Shown in pieces: positions 45,880 through 57,290 of a stretch of DNA of 64,000 nucleotides. The translations under genes were made by a program, and so were the position numbers. The DNA is from Beroe forskalii (Eukaryota > Ctenophora > Nuda > Beroida > Beroidae), in assembly GCA_011033025.1 (NCBI GenBank), contig WFMF01000147.1, positions 124,001 to 188,000 on the forward strand. Reading direction: 5' to 3'. How positions within the stretch are numbered: the first letter of the stretch is position 1; every line of letters starts with the position of its first letter. Under the pieces are notes generated by a model that made no database searches, was not told the origin of the DNA, and saw nothing but the letters and a program-made list of their open reading frames with translations.

Positions 45880-46136
45880 TAATATGCGATGATTGCGTTA
45901 TTTCATATTTATTTCAGTTTGTGAATTTCATATTTATTCAGTTTGTGAATTTGAGAATTTTAAATTGACATGTTTTGCCACGTTTCTAATATTGAGCAGT
46001 TCTTACCTATTGGTATCAATATTTATATGTTTTGCGTGTGTGCAATGATATAAATGACAATACAATTTCAGCCTGATGATGTCATATGCTATGATGAAAA
46101 TTCGCTGCAACTAACATGTCGTGGTTACTTGTTTTG
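45880..46136 (+). repeat. PLE-1 terminal repeat, 5' copy (inverted)
   Basis: This repeat lies upstream of the PLE-1 ORF and is inverted relative to the 3' copy. It begins TAATATGCGATGATTGCG at the inner edge and ends GTGGTTACTTGTTTTG against the AGATAACAATTA duplication. Inverted as well as tandem terminal repeats are known for Penelope. It contains an intact hammerhead-like core at 46069-46107. Confidence 0.85.
46069..46107 (+). ncRNA. Small hammerhead ribozyme candidate
   Basis: The order is that of a type I hammerhead: CAGC (stem I), CUGAUGA core, stem II GUCAUA-UGC-UAUGAU, GAAA, then AU, UC (cleavage after C46103) and GCUG closing stem I. Helix III is reduced to the single A-U pair of the core with a 2-nt loop. 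Small hammerheads with nearly no helix III are known next to PLEs and were reported to cleave as dimers. One unpaired U precedes stem II. It is on the strand opposite to the PLE ORF in this repeat. Confidence 0.65.
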
Positions 46137-47346
46137 AGATAACAATTAGATGCGCAACTAAGTTCAATTGAAATTTACTGATTAGAATTAGAAATATTCA
46201 TGACTATGTCCAATTGTCATGCAATCACGAATAATCGGTCTTGTAACTTGTTTCGGAAATTCTTTTTACTAATCTGATCCATCGTTATGTGTTATATGAT
46301 CACTGACAGGTCTCAACTAACAGCCGGTGTCTCATTAATTAGTTATTAACTGGTCATGCAATCGGGGGGGCTCAAGCACTTAATGGTTGGAACACATGCC
46401 CACTAAGTGGGATTTCTGAGATTTTTCAAGGGACCTACCCACCCTATCCCACTTAGTGTCCTGCAGTAAGTGATTTTGCCACCGAAAAATATGGTACCCA
46501 CCCCAGACATTCACATTCTATTTTTACTAAGCTTTCTTGAGTTTTGGATATAACCATCAAACAGCATCAAATTAAATTGTGGTTCTATTTGTTAACTTCA
46601 TACTGTCTTTTGTAAGTTGCACCCAACAATAATCATTGATAGATATAATGCCATTGGTTTGCTATGCACCGTTCGTACTAATAATTTGAAGATCATCTGA
46701 CATGTACAGGGTCAACCAAAATCTGAAAATGGCATGACAATGTGAAATACTGTTTATATGATATAAAAGCTACATCCAGTTACATACTGGGAAATATTCA
46801 ATTGAATAATTATGCTATACTGTACAGTGTACAGTTAAAACTTCAAATTGCAATTACAGTGGAAACTCATAGGAATAATAAAAAAAGCTTTCAAGGAATT
46901 GCCTATTGAGATCTTGATGCACGACGTACATTGCACGTCCCTGTGTAGTGAGCAGGTAGATTGTATTTCCACTCTGATAATCTGACATACTGACATAGAG
47001 AGAAAATATTCGGCTACAACATACTATACCAAAAGAGTGTGAATTGTGAATTCAGTGCCAGTGGTGCCTTCATAGTTCATTCACCTAGATTATCAAATCT
47101 GTTCGTTTTCAGTCACTGGGGTTGGTCCAGAGTTCCAGACCCAGATATAAACAAACTGTTTATAAACAACTGATAAACAAACTGTATTCTAAGATTCTAT
47201 ATTACCGTATAATGCCATCGCTATCCCATCGCTATGCCATCGTTTAGTTAGATCGGTAATCTCATAAATGATCTGGTAACTTGAAATGATGTAGATTTTA
47301 CTAAAAACTGGTCATTATATACACCCCCCATTTCTAGGGGGACGGC

Positions 47347-47815
47347 GACATTTTCAGTTTGTCATTTTTCTTGCATGTTCTGACACATTCTCGGCGCTTT
47401 TTGTCACTTTTTGTCGCGTTTCGACACTTTTTGTATTTGACACCATTCTGACATAGTCTGGCACAATTTGTCGCATTTTTGGACAGTTTTTGACGCGCTT
47501 TGTCGCGTTTTGACGCAATTTTGGGTACTCTTTTGACGTGTTTTGTCGCGTTTTGACCCTTTTTGTCGCATTTTGACGGTTTTTTGTCGCATTTTGACGC
47601 TTTTTTGGCGCATTTTGCCACTTTTTGGCACATTTTATCGCATATTTTGACACTTTTGGTCGCCATTTGTCGCGTTTTTACGCATTTTTGAACTCATTTC
47701 TGCCGCTTTTGACACTTTTGTCGCGTTTTTACGCATTTTTGAACTCATTTCTGCCGCTTTTGACACTTTTGTCGCGTTTTGACGCTTTTTTACGCTTTTT
47801 GACCCTTTTAAATGG
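47347..47815. repeat. TTTTTGTCGCGTTTTGACGC array, left
   Basis: The array has units of 10-12 bp (TTTTTGTCGC, GTTTTGACGC, ACTTTTTG), about 40 in number, T-rich on the plus strand. A 66-bp block (TTACGCATTTTTGAACTC to GACACTTTTGTCGC) is duplicated near 47675-47780. Frames through it are repeat translations. Confidence 0.8.
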
Positions 47816-48198
47816 CTTTTTTGTGCGAGGTTGATTCAATTTTAAATCCTTCATTATCCAATAGAGCTAATAAAAAGCCTAATTAGCTAATTGATGTTTG
47901 CATGAGCCAGGCCATCACTTTTTTAAGGTTTTTACTTCTATTCCAACAGCTGTACAGCCAATAACAGGAATCAAAGGAAACAAGCCAGTGACGGTAAAGG
48001 AAGCATGTAATCCATACTTTATTTGCCCAAGACTTCGATGCAATGGGCAGCTCCTTATTTACCCCTCCCACACAGTTTCCTGTACTCCTGTACGCTCGGC
48101 TGAGTGAACCGTAGGGCTGCATAGGCTCAAAATAAATCTCTCACCCTTAGCTCAGTGGTGCTGGCCGGGATTTTAACCCATGATCTTTAGATCCTGTG
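47816..48198 (-). repeat. SINE-like sequence with tRNA-like head, left piece
   Basis: The plus strand reads CTTAGCTCAGTGGTGCTGG then CGGGATTTTAACCCATGATC. On the minus strand this gives GGGTTAAAATCCC, close to a tRNA T-arm (B box). Its 5' partner with TTTAGTGGTGTAG (A-box-like) lies at 51257-51305. The two join at TCCTGTG once the 48199-51256 element is removed. The remaining part (47830-48090) would be the SINE body. Amino-acid identity is not assignable. Confidence 0.5.
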
Positions 48199-48479
48199 GG
48201 GGGATTGTAGCCCAAAAAAAACCAAGCCCTACCCTATTTTTCGATTCTTGGGCTAGGTTTTTTTTTGGTTTTTTTTGGTTTTTTTTGGGTTTTTTTTGGG
48301 TTACATTTTGGTCATTTCTGGGGCTTTTTCCAATGAATTTTGAAATAAAAATCTGTTGTTTTTGAGCATAATTTTCACAGTCAGTGGCTTTTAAAGTTTA
48401 TTTGGTGAATAGAAACGGCTATTTTCACATTTTCAGAGCTTGAAGGGCTTAGGTATCACCTAACAGTAAAATGCACAAT

Positions 48480-50230
48480 ATTGCCTGACTAACTGGTGTC
48501 TCTTGCTGACTTACTGGTGACTCTTGCCTCAGTGACTGGTGACCCATGCCAGACCCAGCTTGTAACTTGCCTAACTCACTGGTGACTATGACCTGATCCA
48601 ATGGGACCTCAAACCTGAGCGGCTGTGACTCCTGGCTGACAAGCTGAGTGCTGTCCAGCTTTGCAACTCTTGCCTAATTCACTGTTGACTCCGACCTGAC
48701 CAACTAGGGCCTCTTTCTCTCTAGCCTGACTAAATTATGACTTTTGCCTGACCTATTGGCTTTTTGGTGACCTTTACCCGTTCCAGATGGCGATTCTTGC
48801 ATGACCAAATTGTGACCAAGTTAGGCCTTTTGCTGGTGACTCCCCATTACCTGATATCCTGGCGCCTCCTACTTGACCTACTAGCGTCTCTCATCTGGCC
48901 TACTGACAACCTTAGCTGACCTAATAAGGAACCTTATCTGGCCTACTGGCGACTCTTACCTGGCCTGGTGACGCTTCTTATCTGACCTACTGACTTATCT
49001 TCTCTGACCTACTTGCGAATCTTACCTGACCTACTTTAATACTTTCGACCATTTCCTGACCATAGGTGATAGCAGACACTTACCTGTGACCCAGCTGGTA
49101 CTTCTTGCCTGATCCACTAGTAAAACTTAAATTAAAAGCTCAAATAGATATAAATGTTTTAGCCATTGGCGTCTCTTGATCCTACCTGACCTACTAACGT
49201 CTTCTGATCCTACCTGACCTACTAGCTTCTTCTGATCCTACCTGACCTACTGGCGTCTCCTGATCCTACCTGACTAACTGGCATATTCTGGACTGATCCT
49301 ACCTGACCTACTGGTGTCTCCTTATCCAGCCTGACGTACTGGCATCTCCTGATACTACCTTACCTATTGGCATGTCCTGATCCTACCTTACCTACTGGCG
49401 TCTCCAGTTCCTACCTGACCTATGACTGGCGTCTCCTGATCCTACCTGACCTACATCTGGCGTCTCCTGATCCTACCTGAGCATCGTGATCCTACCTGAC
49501 CTAATGGCATCTTCTGAACCTACCTTACCTAGTACCTACTGGTGTCTGCTATCCTACTTGATCTACTGGCGTCTTCGGTTCCTACCTGACCTATAACTGG
49601 CGTCTCCTGATCCTACCTGACCTATAGCTCGTGTGTCTCCTGATCCTACCTGACTTACTGTGCACTGATGTCTCCTGATCCTACCAGACCTACTGGCGTC
49701 TTCTGATCCTACCTGACCTACTGGTGTCTCCTGATCCTACCTGACCTACTGGCATCTGGACTGATCCTATCTGACCCATTGGAGACTGGCGTCTCCTGAT
49801 CCTACCTGACCTATAGCTCGTGTCTCCTGATCCTACCTGACTTACTGTGCACTGATGTCTCCTGATCCTACCAGACCTACTGGCGTCTTCTGATCCTACC
49901 TGACCTACTGGTGTCTCCTGATCCTACCTGACCTACTGGCATCTGGACTGATCCTATCTGACCCATTGGAGACTGGCGTCTCCTGATCCTACCTGAGCCT
50001 CCTAATCCTACCTGACGTACTGGCATCTCCTGATCCCACCTTACCTATCAGCGTCTCCTGATCCTACCTGACCTATGACTGGCGTCTCATGATCCTACTG
50101 CTATCCTACTTGATCTACTGGCGTATCCGGTTCCTACCTGACCTATAACTGGCGTATCCTGATCCTACCTTATGACCCAGCTGGTACATCTGGTATGACC
50201 CACTACTGACTCTTAGCTGATCAAGAAACC
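48480..50230. repeat. CCTGATCCTACCTGACCTAC minisatellite
   Basis: Units of about 27-30 bp (TACTGGCGTCTCCTGATCCT plus ACCTGACC) are degenerate at 48480-49130 and more regular after 49180. A higher-order block of about 185 bp (from GACCTATAGCTCGTG to ATTGGAGACTGGCGTC) is duplicated at about 49620-49800 and 49805-49985. Confidence 0.85.
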
Positions 50231-51100
50231 CACTGGTGATTCTGACGTGATATTCTGGCCGGATACCCTCTTACATGAACCAGAGGCTGACTAGACCCTT
50301 GGCGGCATCCTTTTCAGACTCACTTCTCCCAGTGTTAATTGCTCAATTATGACTTCACAGAACAGTAGGACACGTTTCATCAACAAGTTGACTCTCGCAA
50401 GAAGCTGCTGGCACTTGCCTGTCCCTTTGCCACACAGATGATTTTTTGACAGCTCGTGAAAGATATGCTGAGCATCAATAATCAAGCCTTGCTGACTGAT
50501 GAAGCCTTTATCATTGCTTGGTGACTGGTGATCATTGTGGCTGACCTTTGTCAATCATAATTTAAGCAAGAATGCTAAATTGCTCTCAACTGGCCGACCT
50601 TCATCTGGCGACCTTCACCTGGTGCCTTGTTGGTCCTTCCTTGCCCCCTTGTGACTCCCAGCTGACTCCCCTTGTGACTCCCAGCTGACACTATTCTGAC
50701 CTCCTTATGAAGCCTTATCTCGCCCTGAGATGCGATGTAACACTTGGTGAATCCTTGGCCCTTCGTCATCCGGCCCTGGTGAACCAAGGACGACCTTTTG
50801 AAGGACCCTCGGGTCTTGAATAACCCCTACGTGGTAATGAGTGGCCAGAGCGCTCTTGTTTAGACTAAGTATGGCCTGATTCGACACCTTTTGATCCTTT
50901 ACTGTTCCTCTCTAATCACTGTTGGACCAAGGTCCCGTGCTATCTCATGATTTTCCGTTGTACCTTATCAAAAAAGCACTGAGGGCTCTTAAAATGCTTC
51001 TCAAATGCTAATAAAGTCCTTAAAATAGTGATTTAAGCCATCTGTAATTATTGAAAACCATTGAGTATCAATAAGAATAATATAAATAACACAAATAACA
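50231..51100. other. Non-repetitive part of the 3-kb element
   Basis: Degenerate traces of the CTGACC word continue, but no clear array, RNA or gene is seen. Minus frames at 50291-50554 and 50575-50787 have no recognisable family. Confidence 0.35.
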
Positions 51101-51659
51101 CATTGGTGTGAAATGTCCAAAAAGTTCAAAAAATCCAACCCAAAAAAACCAAAAAACCGAAAAAAACCAAAAAAAACCAAGCCCTACCCCAAATTTGGGA
51201 TCTTGGGCTTGGTTTTTTTTGGTTTTTTTTGGTTTTTTTTGGGCTACAATCCCCCCTCCTGTGCCCAAATCGATATCACTACACCACTAAACCACTGACC
51301 CACAAATCAAATCACAGGTAAAATAGGTCGGATCTGGAAACATGCATGGAGTAAAGAGGATCATTTAAGGGACAGGACTGATAAGACAGGAGATGAGGAA
51401 TATATTATTGATTATTACATTAGAAAACGGCTACTTATAAAGCCTGTGCGCATTGTTTTATGCTCAAAAGTCAACGGCTATTTTGATGGGTGGGGATGAT
51501 GCCCAAACAAACAAAGAAAACAAAACCTAGGCCAAGAATCGGAAAAGTAGGGCGGGCCTTATTTTTTATTCATTATTGTTTTTGGGCTACAGCAAGGGTT
51601 TTTTAAATTTTTGAACTTTTTTTGACAAAAATGGACAAACCCCTTGATCCCACAATAAA

Positions 51660-52490
51660 CTTCTTTAGTTCTTCATCCAAGGACACACTTAGATCCTAGG
51701 ACTTATCCCTTGATCCTGGGGCGCACCCCTTGATCCTGGGGCACACCCATTGATACTGGGAAGCTGGGACAAACCCCTTGATCCTGGTACGATCTCCTTG
51801 ATCCTCTCCTTGATTGTGGCAATCTGGCAAATTTTCCTTAATCCGGAGGCACTCAGCTTGATTCTTGGACAAACTCCTTGATTTTGGGACAAACTTCTTT
51901 ATTCTGTGATTAACTCCTTGATCTTGGGCACTCCCCTTGACCTTGGGGCAAACCCCTTGATCTTGGGGCACTCTCCTTCAACTTGGGACAAACCTCTTGA
52001 TCTTAGGGCACTCTCCTGAATCCTGCAACAGTGCAACACTCTCCTTGATCGTGGAACAAACCCCTTGGTCCTGGGACAAAATCCTTGATCCTGGAGCATA
52101 CCCCTTGATCTTGGGCACTCTCTTTGATCCTGGGACAGCTCCCTTGATCTTGGGACACTCTCCTGACTCCTGCAACACTCTCCCTCATCCTGAGACAAAC
52201 TCCTGATCTGCTGAATCCTGCGACACTTTCATTGGTCAAGGTACACCCTTCTTGATGCTGGGACAAATTCCTAGACCCTGGGGCCCTCTCCTTGATCCTA
52301 GGACAAACCCCTTCATCTTGGGACGCTCTCCTTGATCATTGGATAAATTCCTTGATCCTGGGACATTTTTCTCGATCCTGAGACACTCCCTGATTCTGGG
52401 ACAAACTCCTTAGTTTTGGGACAAACTCCTTGATCCAGGTATCTAGGGACACTTCCATGATCCTGGGACAAATCCTTGATCAATGATAAT
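51660..52490. repeat. CTTGATCCTGGGACAAACTC minisatellite
   Basis: About 35 units of roughly 19-25 bp carry the core CCTTGATCCTGGGACA; alternates read GGGCACTCT. Overlapping frames on both strands that read CPRIKGF-like are repeat translations. The unit shares CCTTGA with the next array, suggesting one grew from the other. Confidence 0.85.
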
Positions 52491-52619
52491 TTGGACCTTC
52501 TCCTGTGTTAATGTTATCAGTCAAAAGTTATACTTAGGTCCTATTCCCCTCCTATTTACTACATAAAACCTAAGTGCCTTTGCAACAAGAGTGTAGGTCA
52601 CAGTAAGCAGGTTGAGTGA

Positions 52620-55040
52620 CGTTGCCTTATTGACACCACTCTATAATTCTTGACACCACTCTTTATCCTTGACAGCAAACCTTAGGTATCCCTGACACCA
52701 CTCCAAAATCCTTGACACCACTCCAACCTCCTTGACATGACTCTTTATCCTTGACATCAATCCTTATCCTTGGCATCACTCTTTATCCTTGACACCACTC
52801 CACAATCCTTGACATCACTCTACAATCCTTGACACCACTCCAAATCCTTGACATCACTCTTTATCCTTGACATCACTCCTTATCCTTGACTCTTTATCCT
52901 TGACACCATTCCATGATCCTTGACACCACTTCTTATCCTTGACATCACTCCTTATCCTTGACATTACTCTTCATCCTTGACATCACTCCACAATCCATGA
53001 CATCACTCTACAATTCTTGACACCACTCCAAATCCTTGACATCACTCTAAAATCCTTGACACCACTCCAAATCCTTGACATCACTCTTTATCCTTGACAT
53101 CACTCCTTATCCTTGACACCACTTCTTATCCTTGACATCACTCCTTATCCTTGACATTACTCTTCACACCAATCCACAATCCTTGACGTCACTCTACAAT
53201 CCTTGACACCACTCCAAACTCCTTCACATCACTCTACAATCCTTGACACCACTCTTTATCCTTGAAATCACTCTTTATCCTTGACATCACTTAAAAATCC
53301 TTGACACCACTACAAACACCTTGACATCACTCTTTATCCTTGACATCACTCCTTATCCTTGACATCAATCCTTATCCTTGGCATCACTCTTTATCCTTGA
53401 CACCACTCCACAATCCTTGACATCACTCTACAATCCTTGACACCACTCCAAATCCTTGACATCACTCTTTATCCTTGACATCACTCCTTATCCTTGACTC
53501 TTTATCCTTGACACCACTCCAGAATCCTTGTCACCACTCCTTATCCTTGACACCACTGCACAATCCTTGACACCACTCCAAAATCCTTGAAATCACTCGT
53601 TATCCTTGACATCACACCTCATTGTTGACATCATTCTTTATCCTTGACACCATTCCACGATCCTTGACACCACTTCTTATCCTTGACATCACTCTTATCC
53701 TTGACATCAATCCTTATCCTTGGCATCACTCTTTATCCTTGACACCACTCCACAATCCTTGACATCACTCTACAATCCTTGACACCACTCCAAATCCTTG
53801 ACATCACTTTTTATCCTTGACATCACTCCTTATCCTTGACTCTTTATCCTTGACACCATTCCATGATCCTTGTCACCACTCCTTATCCTTGACACCACTG
53901 CACAATCCTTGACACCACTCCAAAATCCTTGAAATCACTCGTTATCCTTGACATCACACCTTATTGTTGACATCATTCTTTATCCTTGACACCATTCCAC
54001 GACCCTTGACACCACTCCAACCTCCTTGACATGACTCTTTATCCTTGACATCAATCCTTATCCTTGAAATCACTCTTTATCCTTGACACCACTCCACAAT
54101 CCTTGACATCACTCTTCAATCCTTGACACCACTCCAAATCCTTGACATCACTCTTTATCCTTGACATCACTCCTTATCCTTGACTCTTTATCCTTGACAC
54201 CATTCCATGATCCTTGACACCACTTCTTATCCTTGACATCACTCCTTATCCTTGACATTACTCTTCATCCTTGACACCACTCCACAATCCTTGACATCAC
54301 TCTACAATCCTTGACACCACTCCAAATCCTTGACATCACTCTAAAATCCTTGACACCACTCCAAATCCTTGACATCACTCTTTATCCTTGACATCACTCC
54401 TTATCCTTGACACCACTTCTTATCCTTGACATCACTCCTTATCCTTGACATTACTCTTCATCCTTCACACCAATCCACAATCCTTGACGTCACTCTACAA
54501 TCCTTGACACCACTCCAAACTCCTTCACATCACTCTACAATCCTTGACACCACTCTTTATCCTTGAAATCACTCTTTATCCTTGACATCACTCCTTATCC
54601 TTGACATCAATCCTTATCCTTGGCATCACTCTTTATCCTTGACACCACTCCACAATCCTTGACATCACTCTACAATCCTTGACACCACTCCAACCTCCTT
54701 GACATCACTCTTTATCCTTGACATCACTCCTTATCCTTGACTTCATTCTTTATCCTTGACACCACTCCACAATCCTTGACATCATTCTACAATCCTTTAC
54801 ACCACTCATTATCCTTGACACCACTCCTTATTCTTGACACCACTCCACAGTCCTTGACATCACTGACACCATCTCTCACAATTTTTGAAATCACTTTTTA
54901 TCCTTGACATCACTCCTTATCCTTGACATTAATCTTCATCCTTGACGTCACTCTCCAATCCTTGACACCACTCCAAACCTTGACATCACTCTTTATCCTT
55001 GACATAACTCCTTATCCTTGACACCACAAATCCGAATTCC
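52620..55040. repeat. 19-bp CCTTGACACCACTCCTTAT satellite with higher-order repeats
   Basis: More than a hundred units of 18-19 bp (TTGACATCACTCCTTATCC, TTGACACCACTCCACAATCC). A multi-unit block starting TTGACATCAATCCTTATCC and containing the odd TTGGCATCACTC recurs near 52755, 53365, 53705 and 54600, so the array evolved by block duplication. Confidence 0.9.
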
Positions 55041-55442
55041 GATCACGAATTTTTGAAATCCTCCTTCTTTTGATTCATGAAATTTTGTAAAGGTGTTGAC
55101 ATCAAATCCATTATCCTTGACACTTTTTATCCAATTTGAAAATGATTTTGCGAGGATATTCGTTATACAGTGACATTCATTCCCTCAATTGGTGTTAAAA
55201 TCATTAAGATTTGACCACCACAACTTGAGTTAGGATCGTTCCACGATAATGCACCGAAATCATTTTTTGCTGTGACGCAAAGTGTTGACGTATTCGGTTT
55301 TCAAAAAATACAAGTATCAGCTTTTCATTCTATGTAAAATTAAGATGAATGACTGTTTTTAACGTAAAATCGTCCGAAAATTATCTCTCAACCATTTATT
55401 TTGAGTTCACTATTGCGGTTTTTGCTATAGGCTCTAATACAA
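55041..55442. other. Unassigned spacer
   Basis: AT-rich DNA between the satellite and the LINE fragment. No feature recognised. Confidence 0.4.
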
Positions 55443-56475
55443 GTGCAAATCATTTTGATACACCCTAAATATTTAAACTGTGAGTCGGCTGTGTATTTCA
55501 AGTCCCTTGTAAGAAGTAGACTGGAGTACTGTTGCTCTGTCTGGGATCCTCATTTGATCAAGGACATTCAAGCCGTGGAATCAATCCAGCGATACTTAAC
55601 CGAACGCATTGCTGGGACCAAGGATCTTGACTACTGGGACCGTCTGAAGAAGTTTAAGGTGGTGTCTCTCCAACCAACGATGTAGGAAGATGTCTAAAGG
55701 CATTACTTTCGATGCTGGTCACGTGACATGACGTCACGTGATCATCTTAAAGTATCTACTTTGATGAGCAAATATGTATGATGGTTTGCCCAGATCCCTT
55801 TAACTGGGGAAAGGTAATTAGACTTCGAAAACATGTGAATAGGTAACTTGAAAGGTTTCAAAAAATCAAGAAGCTTTGCCATCAGACATGACATAATTCG
55901 CCTTGCAATAGCCCAAGATCATGAGTTGAATAAACACCGCAGTGTATAGGCTCACACAAACCGATTCACAGCCATGGAAATCAATCCAGGTGAGATAAAA
56001 GCATGTGAACTGCACTGTTGTAACAGGGAAACAGGATATTATATGAATCTACCTACATCGCTGTCTCCAACGCAGAAGAGAACGGTACACTATAATCCAT
56101 GCATGGAAGATTCTGCAGGAAGAGGCCCCGAACAGCACAAGTTTGGAATTCTACATCAATGAACGTCTTGGAGTCCGAGCAAAAATCCTGCCATTCAATT
56201 ACAAGGCACAGCGCTCGGTTTCCACTGCTTACGACAATTCATTTGGGGTTAAATCTGCTCGTCTTTGGAACTTGCTCCTTAAGCAAGTCAACTCAGTTAT
56301 GGAGCTAGAGGCATTCAAAATAGCTCTGCTCTGGGAGAATTCCTTGCACATTACCCAGATAAGCCACCGGTTCCGGGTTACACACCTCCAATCAGCAACT
56401 CCTTGCACAACTGGAGCTGTGAACGAGGAGATGGAGTGCGTGGACATCACTGATCCCAACTGCAATCCCTGCTAA
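55443..56475 (+). pseudogene. LINE-D ORF2 3' fragment split by a MITE
   Basis: The frame 55443-55674 gives YFKSLVRSRLEYCCSVWDPH, IQAVESIQRYLTERI and YWDRLKKFKVVSLQ, close to the LINE-C block LVRCHLEYCCPLWHP. After the insert the frame continues at about 56064 with SLQRRRERYTIIHAWKIL, FNYKAQRSVSTAYDNSFGVK and ARLWNLL, ending at 56475. The 3' tail at 56480-56515 has ATCAAAATGT and ATGT repeats. It is a 5'-truncated copy of a LINE-C relative. Confidence 0.85.
55675..56063. mobile_element. hAT-like MITE in LINE-D
   Basis: The ends are CAACGATGTAGG and CCTACATCGCTG, flanked by an exact 8-bp duplication TCTCCAAC (55667-55674 and 56064-56071). The 8-bp duplication and CARCG-type ends fit the hAT superfamily. 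389 bp, no ORF. Removing it and one duplication restores LINE-D through SLQRRRER. Confidence 0.85.
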
Positions 56476-57004
56476 ACCCTTCAAAATGTATCAAAATGTA
56501 TGTATGTAGGTGATTCGACGCATCTTAAGGAAGGGACAAGTCGGTGAATCGGTAAGAAATTACCGATTTAACTGATTTTTCAATATTTCTAAAAATTTTC
56601 GTTATTAATTGATATGGAGTTGTCTGACTCGGTATCCAATATTTTTTAAGGAGTCAACCGTGGATATTGCAAAAATTAATGCCAAGTTAATAAGTAGCTC
56701 ACGATGCTGATGATTGGTGTTACAACCATGAAACTAAAGTGTTGTATAACTCGCTCCTTATTCCATTAGTAGAGCACTTTCAAGTGGATTGTATATTTTA
56801 TAACATTACATAAAGTGAATTTCACAAACCAATAAGTAGAAGTTCATGTTTTTATCCTGCCCAAATTTCTTCTCTCTCGAATTTCTCTCCCGAATTTCTC
56901 TCCAAAACAAATTCTTTGTTGCATCTAAAACCCAATGTGTAAAATAACGTACACTGACTTACACACAAAACGCTTTTCTACACTCTAAGACAACATTTCA
57001 GCAC
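56476..57004. other. Unassigned spacer
   Basis: AT-rich; a CGAATTTCTCTC word is repeated near 56880. Otherwise nothing recognised. Confidence 0.4.
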
Positions 57005-57290
57005 TTTTTTCGCATTTTTGACTCCCTTTGTGGTGTTTTTGACACTTTTTGGCGCGTTTTAGACGCTTTTTTGACGCTTTTTGGCGCGTTTTTTAGCATT
57101 TTTTGACACGATTTGTCGCATTTTTGGACGCTTTTTGTCGCGTTTTGACACTTTTTGCACTATTTGTCGCTTTTTTGGACGCTTTTTGTCGCGTTTTGAC
57201 ACTTTTTGGCGCTTTTTGTCGCGTTTTTGGACGCTTTGTGACACTTTCTGGACATTTTTCGTGCACACTTCAACCGAAATTGACGTTTTT
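57005..57290. repeat. TTTTTGTCGCGTTTTGACAC array, right
   Basis: This uses the same word as 47347-47815 and is T-rich on the same strand, so the arrays are direct although the element ends are inverted. It includes a duplicated block TTTGTCGCGTTTTGACAC with GGACGC. Confidence 0.8.

Larger units (their letters stand above)
18534..46148 (-). mobile_element. PLE-1: Penelope-like element expanded by nested insertions
   Basis: AGATAACAATTA flanks the whole interval exactly (18534-18545 and 46137-46148), a 12-bp target duplication of the size usual for PLEs. Just inside lie inverted copies of one terminal repeat (18578-18844 and 45880-46136, over 90% identical by eye). A 32-bp unpaired extension (18546-18577) is present at one end only, as described for Penelope. 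On the minus strand the order is N-terminal segment (45750-45484), RT (44785-43910), connector (39181-38825) and GIY-YIG nuclease (19380-18945). All are in the right order and strand for one PLE ORF. Everything else inside is later insertion. The RT lacks its YVDD region, so this copy is dead. Confidence 0.85.
48199..51256. mobile_element. 3-kb G-run element splitting the tRNA-like sequence
   Basis: The ends are GGGGGGATTGTAGCCC and GGGCTACAATCCCCCC, followed inward by AAAAAAAACCAAGCCCTACC blocks. TCCTGTG is duplicated exactly (48192-48198 and 51257-51263). The interior is mainly the CCTGATCCTACCTGACC array. The insertion point corresponds to the anticodon-arm region of the tRNA-like sequence. 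Confidence 0.85.

Noticed and set aside
47334-47666. Lys/Asn-rich frames over the TTTTGTCGC array
   Set aside because: Three overlapping frames are all open because of the simple repeat.
50291-50887. Minus frames of 60-87 codons
   Set aside because: No recognisable domain, and they overlap traces of the CTGACC minisatellite.
51689-52266. Overlapping minus frames reading CPRIKGF and similar
   Set aside because: All frames are open through the CTTGATCCTGGGACA minisatellite.
52620-55040. CRISPR-like regular short repeats
   Set aside because: Units abut with no unique spacers, and the window is eukaryotic transposon DNA.
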